A DNA stretch of 13,222 nucleotides, from the NCBI GenBank assembly GCA_002429085.1, contig DIYR01000146.1:1-13222 (forward strand), read 5' to 3'. The notes beneath the pieces are model-generated. The model saw only the letters and a list, made by a program, of their open reading frames with translations. It was not told the origin of the DNA and did no database searches. Source of the stretch: Flavobacteriales bacterium UBA6049. GTDB lineage: Bacteria > Bacteroidota > Bacteroidia > Flavobacteriales_G > Salibacteraceae. This document shows, piece by piece, positions 6,977-13,222 of this stretch (positions within the stretch are counted from its first letter, which is position 1; each line of letters starts with the position of its first letter). A program made the translations under genes and the position numbers.

Positions 6977-7822
6977 TTAATTATTGTTGATTGCTTCAAT
7001 AGCTAGGATTAAAGCAATTGAGCTAGATACAACACTTAAAATTGTAGTTAATGTTTGTGCTCCAGTGACCCCAATACCCCAAGACTTAACTTTTAAAGGT
7101 TCTACATAAATGACATCATTGGGCTGAATAAAATAGTAGGGAGAGTTGATTATACTTTCATCAAGTAGGTTGATAGTGTGCACGCGAGTACAATCTGGGT
7201 ATTGTCGTATTAATTTTATATCACCTCTAGAAGCTACCATAGTCAAGTCACGTGCGTTGGCAATTGCTTCGTAGATAGTTGCTTGATTTTGAAGAAGTAC
7301 ATATTTTCCAGGAACATTGAATTCACCTAGAGCAGTATAACGAATTCCTCCAAGTTTAACTTCAAGATGGTACTCTTTTAAGTATTTGTTCAATGCTTCT
7401 TGAATAGCGGATTTTAGTTCTACTATTGTTTTACCAGCTGCTACAATATCACCAATAACTGGTAAAACCAGATTTCCAGAATCGTTAATACTAAATCCAG
7501 TTACGTAATATAAGTCACCTCCACTTTGAACCCCAACTTGCATGGCTTGCATGTTTGTAGCCTGTTGGATATTGAAAAAATCATTAACGCTTTCTTCTGG
7601 TGAATAAACTTTGACATCAACAATGTCACTTACTTGGAGACGATATTGTTGTCTATTGTAAGTAAATGACAGACTATCAATGGATACTTCTTTGTCACTA
7701 GTCTGTAAATAGACCATTTTTTTCTTTTGTACACAGCTCGTCAAAAAGCTAATAAAAGCAAGGAATAAAACAAAAGGCACTAACCTTTGCCCCATTCTTG
7801 TCCGCTGAAAAAAATTCTTCAT
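6977..7822 (-). CDS. wza: Wza-like polysaccharide export lipoprotein (poly-export/SLBB)
   Basis: A 281-residue outer-membrane lipoprotein expected to form the export channel that works with the Wzc-like protein encoded 2 bases downstream. It has a basic start, a hydrophobic core (about 14-27) and the lipobox LTSC with Cys30. Next comes the poly-export domain with YRLQVSDIVDVKVYSP (60-75) and GNLVLPVIGDI (116-126). An SLBB-type segment follows, GEFNVPGKYVLLQNQATIYE (166-185), and QPNDVIYVEPLK (233-244) is typical of the family. A final hydrophobic segment (about 256-276) would be the membrane anchor. It is shorter than E. coli Wza (about 380 residues), as is usual in Bacteroidota, where one SLBB repeat is missing. 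The first Met gives a normal signal peptide; Met10 is a less likely alternative. No convincing promoter was found upstream. Confidence 0.92.
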   Translation of the reverse strand: MKNFFQRTRMGQRLVPFVLFLAFISFLTSCVQKKKMVYLQTSDKEVSIDSLSFTYNRQQYRLQVSDIVDVKVYSPEESVNDFFNIQQATNMQAMQVGVQSGGDLYYVTGFSINDSGNLVLPVIGDIVAAGKTIVELKSAIQEALNKYLKEYHLEVKLGGIRYTALGEFNVPGKYVLLQNQATIYEAIANARDLTMVASRGDIKLIRQYPDCTRVHTINLLDESIINSPYYFIQPNDVIYVEPLKVKSWGIGVTGAQTLTTILSVVSSSIALILAIEAINNN

Positions 7823-7890
7823 ACAAAGTATTCAATCAATTCATCTGCAATCGATATAATTTAAAGTGCAGATCTGGCTCCGAAAGTAAA

Positions 7891-7919
7891 GAAAGCCCGC
7901 TTATGGTATGTAGGGCTTC
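7891..7919 (-). terminator. Hairpin terminator after the phosphosugar mutase gene
   Basis: On the minus strand, GAAGCCC (7919-7913) can pair with GGGCTTTC (7898-7891) across a 14-base loop, giving 6 to 7 base pairs. The run CTTTACTTT follows and an A7 tract lies just before. It begins 20 bases after the mutase stop and ends 68 bases before the wza-like start, so it probably separates the two units. The T-run is interrupted, so efficiency may be partial. Confidence 0.55.
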
Positions 7920-7938
7920 ACCTTTTTTTAATAACGTG

Positions 7939-9672
7939 TTATTCACTTATGGCGATAGAACGAATCGCATTTTCTAGTTCTACTATTTTTTCTTTTAGAT
8001 TATCCAATTCTGTTACGAATTGAGTAGAGTTAGGTAAAGTAGAGTTAACTGAAAAATAGAACTTAATTTTTGGCTCTGTACCACTCGGTCTTGCTGTAAT
8101 CTTACTTCCGTCTTCTAGGAATAACTGAATAACATTACTTGATGGAAAGTCCAATTTAGTTGAACTATCTTTCACCAAGTCTTTTTCGATTGAGGAAGAA
8201 TAATCTCGGATAGAAACAACCTTTTTTCCAGCAATTTCGGATGGCGTTTCTAAGCGCATTTTAGCCATCATTGCTTTTATTTCTTCAGATCCTCTCAAGC
8301 CAGCTTTTCTAATTGATATTAAGGACTCTAAATAGAAACCATGATTCACATATATATCGATCAATAATTGATACATAGACTTACCCTGAGATTTTGCGTA
8401 AGCTGCAATTTCGCAGCAAATCAATCCCGAAGTGATAGAATCTTTATCCCTTACGAAGTCTCCGATCATAAATCCGAAACTCTCTTCACCACCACCTAAA
8501 AACTTCTCTTTACCTTCTTTATTTCGAATAATTTCAGCTATCCATTTGAAGCCAGTTAAACAGAAGTATGTGTTAGCACCATAATCAGAAGCTATGCGTT
8601 CTAGCAAATCAGAGGTAACAATAGTTTCTGCAATAAATTCATTTCCACTTAGCTTACCTTGTTTTTTATGCTGATCTAGCAAGTACCATGTAAGCAATGC
8701 TGCTGTTTGATTTCCATTTAGTAGTGTCATCTTACCACTTAAATCTCTAACAGCAACACCAATTCTATCTGCATCTGGATCTGTGCCAATAACAATATCT
8801 GCTCCAATTTCATCTGCTTTGTCAATAGCCATTTTTAAAGCAGCTGGTTCTTCTGGGTTTGGAGAATCTACAGTAGGAAAGTTACCATCTGGAATTGCCT
8901 GTTCTTTGACAATATGAACATTCGAAAAACCTGCTTTCTCAAGTGTTTGGGGCATCCCGTTTATAGAGGTGCCATGTAAAGATGTAAACACAATGCTAAG
9001 GTCCTTTTTTCCACCATCTTGGAATGAATGATTGGCAGATGCTGAAGTAAAAGCCTCGTCAATTTCTTCACCTATGATGGAGATTAAGTTACTGTTTCCA
9101 TTAAACTGAATATCTGTAAAGTTTACATTCCCCACAGCATCCATCACACCTTTATCATGTGGAGGAACTAATTGTGCACCATCATTCCAATATACCTTGT
9201 AGCCGTTGTATTCTTTCGGATTATGAGAGGCCGTTAAAATAATTCCACTATGACAGCCTAAATGTCTGATAGCAAACGAAACCTCTGGGGTAGGACGTAA
9301 ATCTTCGAATAGATATACAAAAATCCCATTTGCACTTAATACGTCTGCTACGGTTTGTGCGAATGGTCTAGAGTTATGACGACAATCATGACCAATAACA
9401 ACTTTGATTTGTTCTTCATCGTTGAATTGGCTTTTTAAGTAGTTTGCTAAGCCTTGTGTGGCTTGTCCAAGAGTATATTTATTGATGCGATTTGTACCAA
9501 CACCCATTATACCTCTCATTCCACCAGTTCCAAAAGAAAGATTGGTGTGAAATGCTTCGGTTAGTGTTTCTTGATTTGAATCTATGAGGGATTTTACCGC
9601 TTTTTGTGTTTCAGCATCAAATGGTTCTGTTAACCATAATTCAGCTTTGTTCACGATTTCAGTAGCAATCAT
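7939..9672 (-). CDS. Phosphoglucomutase/phosphomannomutase (alpha-D-phosphohexomutase)
   Basis: A cytosolic enzyme that interconverts hexose-6-phosphate and hexose-1-phosphate, the entry to nucleotide sugars. With the start used here it has 577 residues. All four family sites are present: phosphoserine loop LTASHNP (S149), metal loop GTDPDADRIG (about 296-305), sugar loop GGGEESFGFM (393-402) and phosphate loop ARPSGTEPK (527-535). It belongs to the long PGM2-like group. An in-frame ATG at 9717 would add 15 residues, but a TAnnTTTG promoter element lies inside that extension (9703-9710), and homologues I recall begin near the AELWL segment, so the ATG at 9672 is preferred. It sits 47 to 92 bases after the GH3 gene, and a hairpin follows the stop. 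Substrate (glucose or mannose) cannot be settled by eye. Confidence 0.93.
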   Translation of the reverse strand: MIATEIVNKAELWLTEPFDAETQKAVKSLIDSNQETLTEAFHTNLSFGTGGMRGIMGVGTNRINKYTLGQATQGLANYLKSQFNDEEQIKVVIGHDCRHNSRPFAQTVADVLSANGIFVYLFEDLRPTPEVSFAIRHLGCHSGIILTASHNPKEYNGYKVYWNDGAQLVPPHDKGVMDAVGNVNFTDIQFNGNSNLISIIGEEIDEAFTSASANHSFQDGGKKDLSIVFTSLHGTSINGMPQTLEKAGFSNVHIVKEQAIPDGNFPTVDSPNPEEPAALKMAIDKADEIGADIVIGTDPDADRIGVAVRDLSGKMTLLNGNQTAALLTWYLLDQHKKQGKLSGNEFIAETIVTSDLLERIASDYGANTYFCLTGFKWIAEIIRNKEGKEKFLGGGEESFGFMIGDFVRDKDSITSGLICCEIAAYAKSQGKSMYQLLIDIYVNHGFYLESLISIRKAGLRGSEEIKAMMAKMRLETPSEIAGKKVVSIRDYSSSIEKDLVKDSSTKLDFPSSNVIQLFLEDGSKITARPSGTEPKIKFYFSVNSTLPNSTQFVTELDNLKEKIVELENAIRSIAISE

Positions 9673-9702
9673 GTATCTGATTTTATTAAGGGTTTGATTA
9701 AC

Positions 9703-9732
9703 CAAATGTAAAGACATCTGACTGGATTACAA
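9703..9732 (-). promoter_or_regulatory. Bacteroidota-type promoter for the phosphosugar mutase gene
   Basis: On the minus strand TTG (9732-9730) is followed after 19 bases by TACATTTG (9710-9703), an exact match to the Bacteroidota -7 consensus TAnnTTTG with a fitting -33 spacing. Transcription would begin near 9697, giving a leader of about 25 bases before the ATG at 9672 and excluding the upstream ATG at 9717 from this transcript. Confidence 0.5.
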
Positions 9733-9764
9733 CAGAATTTAGGCATTGTTACCAAATGACCAAC

Positions 9765-10898
9765 CTATTTCTGTTTAGGAAAAAGGCCAAGGCAAACTTT
9801 TGCTCTCAAAACTCTGAGGATACTTTGGTTTATTTGGTTTTTAAATTCTGAATCAGTCTCCATTTTTCTTAAAGCTTCGATTAGAAGAGTTTTCTCGTTT
9901 GGTGGCATCAATATGACATCGCATCCCGCTTCTAAAGCTTGTAATGGAGCGGAATCTCCTACTGTTGTGGCGGCCATCATATTCATGGCGTCTGTAAATA
10001 TGATTCCTTGGAAGTTTAAAGAATCGCGCAATAAATCAGATACGATAACCTTTGAACAACTAGCAGGTTTTCCTTCCGTATCGAATCGCATATTGTTTCG
10101 CACAGCAACGTGGGCAACCATTACGCTTAGTGCACCTTTTTCGAATAGTGGCGGGTATACCATTACTTCTTTTAGTTCTCCATCAATGGAAACACTTTGC
10201 TTATGCGTGTCACCTTTTACATAGCCATGACCAGGAAAGTGTTTCACACATGTCATAATTTGATCTTTGCTACTTTCTTCTATAAACCACGAACTTCTTT
10301 GAATTACATCCTCATGGTTACTTCCGAAGCTTCTATCTTTTATGGCTTCGTTATCAGGGCTTAAATCCACCACTGGTGCAAAATTTACATGGAAGCCCAT
10401 TTCTTGAATGGCAGAATCGATACGATGAGCAGCAGATTTAACTTCTGACTCTGTGGTTAATTCAATTGTTTTAGGAATTTTAACAGATGCACCTTTTACT
10501 CGTTTGTTGAATAAGCTAGGCTCTGCATCAATGGCATACCACAAAGGTGAAGTGCTTTTGTCATTTAACTCATTGATAAAAGCCGTATTACTTTCAACTG
10601 ATCCTTTTAGAAAAATTACACCACCAACATGTTGGTTCTTAACCAAAGATCTAACAGTACTTTGTGGTTTGCCTAACTCACCAGCAGAGGTCATAATTAA
10701 TTGAGCAACACGTTGAGTATCACTTAAGGTATTGTACCAAACTTCAACTAAGCTATCCAATTGGGTATTTTCACTGTAGAAATCTTCAAGTTCAAAATTA
10801 GGGGGGGATGATGGTGCAGGTGTTTTAGTTTGAGAATCTTGAGCAGTACAGTTAGCTAGAGAAAGAGCAAGTACTGAAATAGCAATAAGTTTATTCAT
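9765..10898 (-). CDS. Glycoside hydrolase family 3 lipoprotein, NagZ-like
   Basis: A 377-residue GH3 enzyme, probably a beta-N-acetylhexosaminidase acting on cell-wall or polysaccharide fragments. The N-terminus has a signal peptide with lipobox LANC (Cys17), so it is predicted in the envelope, unlike cytosolic NagZ of Gram-negative enterics. Core motifs are GGVIFLKG (92-99), KHFPGHG (219-225) with the Asp230-x-His232 dyad of the NagZ type (general acid/base) and IIFTDAMNMMA (299-309, nucleophile D303). The usual IDxEGGxVxR segment is IDAEPSLFNKR here (123-133). Many Bacteroidota homologues are about 1000 residues with a fused beta-lactamase-like domain; this one is the GH3 domain alone. The start overlaps the CPBP gene end by 8 bases, so the two are probably one transcript. 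Confidence 0.9.
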   Translation of the reverse strand: MNKLIAISVLALSLANCTAQDSQTKTPAPSSPPNFELEDFYSENTQLDSLVEVWYNTLSDTQRVAQLIMTSAGELGKPQSTVRSLVKNQHVGGVIFLKGSVESNTAFINELNDKSTSPLWYAIDAEPSLFNKRVKGASVKIPKTIELTTESEVKSAAHRIDSAIQEMGFHVNFAPVVDLSPDNEAIKDRSFGSNHEDVIQRSSWFIEESSKDQIMTCVKHFPGHGYVKGDTHKQSVSIDGELKEVMVYPPLFEKGALSVMVAHVAVRNNMRFDTEGKPASCSKVIVSDLLRDSLNFQGIIFTDAMNMMAATTVGDSAPLQALEAGCDVILMPPNEKTLLIEALRKMETDSEFKNQINQSILRVLRAKVCLGLFPKQK

Positions 10899-11442
10899 GT
10901 TGTTTTGTTTGGGTCATGAAATAGAGTAAGACAATGTCAATAACTGAGTGAGCGATCATAGCTGCAGGAAGCCCTACACGATCATTTAAATATCCTAAAG
11001 CTGCGATAAGTAAAACCATCACTGTGCCATAAATGCTTAATCGCCAATTTCTGGGGTCGAGATATCCATGAATAGCCACAAAAAAAATAGCCGTAGGCCA
11101 TACGCCCCAATAGAATTGCAAAACACCTCGAAAGAAATATTCTTCACCTACTCCAGCGCACAAGGAAATAAACAAGATGTCTGACCATTGAAAATCAATG
11201 TGATTTAGCATGGAACTATATTTTACGACAACAGGTTGCATAAAATGCATTTTACTTACTCCTAGTGCTACAAATCCGAATACAGTTCCAACTAATAACC
11301 CAATAGCAACTTGTTGATATAATGGGAAAGCCAATGAAAATTGGAATCCCTGAGGTTTGAGTAGCCAGATAATTAAAGCACCTATTGCTGGAAATCCTAT
11401 TAACGTGACTAGCCCAAGTAAATACAGTTGAGATTTATTCAT
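10891..11442 (-). CDS. CPBP-family intramembrane metalloprotease (Abi/CAAX-like)
   Basis: A compact 183-residue membrane protein of the CPBP (CAAX protease and bacteriocin-processing) family, whose members cut within membranes or act in self-immunity and anchoring. Family motifs are GEEYFFRG (EExxxR: E100, E101, R105), FVAIH (FxxxH, H125) and HSVID (H165, D169), all lying in or beside hydrophobic helices. The frame extends upstream to an ATG at 11505, but that 21-residue extension is encoded by a strong terminator hairpin (11443-11470), so I place the start at 11442, directly after the T-run. The target substrate is unknown. The stop lies 8 bases inside the GH3 gene, which suggests co-expression with that lipoprotein. 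Confidence 0.85.
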   Translation of the reverse strand: MNKSQLYLLGLVTLIGFPAIGALIIWLLKPQGFQFSLAFPLYQQVAIGLLVGTVFGFVALGVSKMHFMQPVVVKYSSMLNHIDFQWSDILFISLCAGVGEEYFFRGVLQFYWGVWPTAIFFVAIHGYLDPRNWRLSIYGTVMVLLIAALGYLNDRVGLPAAMIAHSVIDIVLLYFMTQTKQHE

Positions 11443-11470
11443 AAAAAAGACCGCTCCAATTGGAGCAGCC
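11443..11470 (-). terminator. Strong intrinsic terminator after the SRPBCC gene, touching the CPBP start
   Basis: On the minus strand GGCTGCTCC pairs with GGAGCGGTC around an AATT loop (9 pairs, two of them G-U), directly followed by six T and then ATG. The central 14 bases (11453-11466) form a perfect palindrome. It lies 28 bases after the SRPBCC stop, the normal place for a terminator. Since the CPBP start codon follows at once, it may also act as an attenuator or fold over the start in read-through RNA. Confidence 0.8.
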
Positions 11471-11497
11471 TCGAAAATATAAATATGATTACGAATA

Positions 11498-12112
11498 CTA
11501 TTCAACCATAAGGCTATCTACTGCAATTGAATCTACAGGAAGTTCAATCGCTTCGTCTACTACTGGAAGAAGACAAGGGTTCTGACTATCAGCTTGAGCT
11601 GCACTTTCTAATTGAGCTAGGCCAAGGTTAAAAGATTGTTCAACAGCTACTTTAATTAAGACACCAAATAACCTTTTGAATGGATTGCTTCCAACTTCTG
11701 AAGCTAACTCCCAACTTACCATTACACCATCTTCAACTTCGTCTAAAGTAAGAGACGCAACTCCTTTACCTTCTGGACCAAAATCTAAATCTGATACTAG
11801 TTTTTTGTTTTCTTCAATATCAATGTAAGTTAAAGTGCCATTGCCCATTGCTTGAGATTGCCATGAATAAGAACCACCAAGACCTTTACGTTTTTCGCCC
11901 CAAGTTACTTGCATGGTGGTGTCCTGTGTCGCCCACGGAGACCACAGTATGCGTTTTTCTAAATCATTAATCTGGTCGAAAACCACACAAATAGGAGCCT
12001 TAACAACTTTCTCAACTTTTACTTGAACAGTAGATGGCTGTAAAAAGCCAACTATTACTACAAGTAGGAAAATGGAGAGTAGTACAAACAGTAAGATTTT
12101 TAGAATTTTCAT
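11498..12112 (-). CDS. Membrane-anchored SRPBCC (START-like/polyketide-cyclase-like) protein
   Basis: A 204-residue protein with one N-terminal membrane segment (about residues 4-23) and a SRPBCC-type ligand-pocket domain. Support for the domain is VEKVVKAPICVVFDQINDLEKRILWSPW in pattern (about 33-60), which matches the usual start of such proteins (a beta strand, then a helix with the 'NDLxxWxxW' feel). A GLGGSYSW segment (77-84) and MVSWEL (130-135) follow, and the last helix is about 147-172. Members bind hydrophobic ligands, but none can be named here. After the domain comes an acidic, Val/Ser-rich tail of about 35 residues with a repeated VDSIAVDSL pattern. It is transcribed away from the M23 gene and is followed by a strong terminator. 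No function is assigned beyond the fold. Confidence 0.75.
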   Translation of the reverse strand: MKILKILLFVLLSIFLLVVIVGFLQPSTVQVKVEKVVKAPICVVFDQINDLEKRILWSPWATQDTTMQVTWGEKRKGLGGSYSWQSQAMGNGTLTYIDIEENKKLVSDLDFGPEGKGVASLTLDEVEDGVMVSWELASEVGSNPFKRLFGVLIKVAVEQSFNLGLAQLESAAQADSQNPCLLPVVDEAIELPVDSIAVDSLMVE

Positions 12113-12204
12113 TTTTAGGAACGAGTTTGGTTTTCAATAGAACGCAAGGTACATAATTGATAGTTTTAGCTTTTATCAGTAGTTTATGAAATTGAGATTT
12201 CCGC

Positions 12205-12212
12205 TACATTTG
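12205..12212 (+). promoter_or_regulatory. Candidate -7 element of the M23 peptidase gene
   Basis: TACATTTG matches the Bacteroidota -7 consensus TAnnTTTG and lies 7 bases before the ATG at 12220. A weak -33 candidate, TTTA, sits at 12183-12186. If used, transcription would begin at or very near the start codon, giving a leaderless or almost leaderless message. Confidence 0.35.
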
Positions 12213-12219
12213 GCAGCCC

Positions 12220-13222
12220 ATGAAGAACACTCCATTCATAATAGTTGTAATAGCATGTTTGAGCTTCATTCAATTGAAGGGGCAAGACAATAAGACAACA
12301 GATACAGTAATGGCAGCCGTAGTATATGGTGATGATATGTTGTTAGATAATGGAGTGGAGGAGTTATCAAATGAGGAGCTAGAATACTACTTAGATAGTC
12401 TTAAATCATTGCCTGTTCCACCTAAGAATTTGATAGGTCAAGTGGAGTTGTATCGGCAGATTCCAGACATGAGTTTTGATGAGGTTTTTTCATTAATAGA
12501 TTCTTTGTTCGATCTTGAAGAAATTCCCTATCCACTGATCAATCAAATCAATCTATATGTTTCGAATATGGAAGAAGACGAGGACGAATCGATTGATACG
12601 TCTAGTTATCCAGCTGAATTTTATTATCCTTCTTGGAATACTACGGTGCCTAATCCGTACCGTTCTGCTTCCTTAATTGCCAAAGACTCTGTTATTCAGT
12701 TAAGGCTACAAGGGGGAAAACAACTTTCAGCATTTCAGCCCCCAATTGAAGGGGTAATCACATCAGGATTTGGTTGGCGTGATGGAAGAAATCATAATGG
12801 ACTGGATATTGACTTAGAGGTATGGGATACTGTCCGATCTGCATTTCCAGGAATGGTTCGTGTGGCTCGATTTTATGGCGCTTATGGACGGGTAGTAGTG
12901 GTGCGTCATTGGAATGGTTTAGAAACCTTATACGCTCACTTACATCGTATAAAAGTAAAGCCTGGTGATAGGGTAGAAGCTGGTGAGTTAATAGGCCTAG
13001 GAGGTAGTTCAGGTAGATCAACAGGAAGTCATTTACATTGGGAGGTCAGATTCAAGGGCGTTCCATTGAACCCAGCACATTTTATTGATACAAAAACCAT
13101 GACGTTGGAAAACGATACCCTGGTATTAAAGAAAACAAAGTATGGTTATGCAGCTTTCCCTTCTGGAACTATTTTTCACGAAGTTAAAAGAGGCGATTTT
13201 CTATATAAAATAGCCGATCAAT
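12220..13222 (+). CDS. M23 (LytM-type) metallopeptidase with C-terminal LysM, 3' end outside window
   Basis: A secreted peptidoglycan endopeptidase; 334 codons are visible and the frame is still open at the right edge. A signal peptide (about 1-21, hydrophobic core IIVVIACLSFI) is followed by an acidic linker region (about 22-170). The M23 domain then follows: SGFGWRDGRNHNGLDID with zinc ligands H192 and D196, LYAHLHR with catalytic-side H240, KPGDRVEAGELIG (248-259) and GSHLHWEVR with ligand H273. All metal and catalytic residues are present, so it should be active, unlike the degenerate EnvC/NlpD type. The last visible residues, FHEVKRGDFLYKIAD (319-333), are the start of a LysM peptidoglycan-binding repeat. 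It is divergent from the SRPBCC gene. The N-terminal region has no family I recognise. Confidence 0.9.
   Translation, partial: MKNTPFIIVVIACLSFIQLKGQDNKTTDTVMAAVVYGDDMLLDNGVEELSNEELEYYLDSLKSLPVPPKNLIGQVELYRQIPDMSFDEVFSLIDSLFDLEEIPYPLINQINLYVSNMEEDEDESIDTSSYPAEFYYPSWNTTVPNPYRSASLIAKDSVIQLRLQGGKQLSAFQPPIEGVITSGFGWRDGRNHNGLDIDLEVWDTVRSAFPGMVRVARFYGAYGRVVVVRHWNGLETLYAHLHRIKVKPGDRVEAGELIGLGGSSGRSTGSHLHWEVRFKGVPLNPAHFIDTKTMTLENDTLVLKKTKYGYAAFPSGTIFHEVKRGDFLYKIADQ

Noticed and set aside
7813..7829. TACTTTG just before the wza-like start as a -7 element
   Set aside because: It is one base short of TAnnTTTG and only two bases from the ATG, so the start site would fall inside the gene.
11474..11481. 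TATATTTT on the minus strand as a promoter for the CPBP gene
   Set aside because: It differs from TAnnTTTG at the important last base, and transcription would begin inside the hairpin.
12144..12151. TACCTTGC on the minus strand as the promoter of the SRPBCC gene
   Set aside because: It is only a partial match and no -33 element is visible at the right distance.
12758..13021. Minus-strand 87-residue frame
   Set aside because: It lies fully inside the plus-strand M23 domain, whose zinc-binding motifs are intact; it is a shadow frame.

Overview
The window looks like a chromosomal segment of a Bacteroidota bacterium, probably Cytophagales-like, though I cannot name a genus. The grounds are the AT-rich DNA, the near absence of Shine-Dalgarno sequences, two sites matching the Bacteroidota -7 promoter element TAnnTTTG just before start codons, and gene types typical of the phylum: a Wza-type lipoprotein export protein, a fused Wzz/tyrosine-kinase protein with a Gly-Tyr tail, a short GH3 lipoprotein and an M23/LysM protein.

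Layout. (1) Bases 2-4128, plus strand, are the 3' end of a capsule/exopolysaccharide operon. It holds the tail of a sugar-transfer-associated ATP-grasp protein, a small PglC-type phosphoglycosyl transferase, a PLP aminotransferase, a 2-hydroxyacid dehydrogenase-like protein and a second, CPSase-like ATP-grasp ligase. The genes overlap by 8, 4 and 1 bases and then abut. (2) Bases 4129-4550 are a gene-free convergent spacer, almost devoid of G on the plus strand, with decayed AACT-phased repeats. (3) Bases 4551-7822, minus strand, hold wzc- and wza-like export genes. (4) Bases 7939-12112, minus strand, hold a phosphoglucomutase/phosphomannomutase, a GH3 lipoprotein, a CPBP membrane protease and a membrane-anchored SRPBCC protein. 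Two hairpin terminators and one good promoter candidate divide this run into units. (5) Bases 12220 to the end, plus strand, hold a divergent M23 metallopeptidase gene that runs off the window.

Working together. The phosphosugar mutase can supply sugar-1-phosphates for nucleotide sugars. The PglC-like enzyme would load the first sugar phosphate onto undecaprenyl phosphate. The Wza/Wzc-like pair would control chain length and export the polymer. The aminotransferase, dehydrogenase-like protein and ATP-grasp ligase could form a decoration module that makes an amino or hydroxy acid and couples it to the polymer; this is inference. The GH3, M23, SRPBCC and CPBP genes are envelope-associated neighbours whose direct link to the polysaccharide is unproven.

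Points that stand out: the three-enzyme cassette, the loss of the canonical catalytic Glu in the dehydrogenase, the hexanucleotide-encoded (Gly-Tyr)10 kinase tail, the G-depleted spacer, and regulatory signals that revise two start codons.
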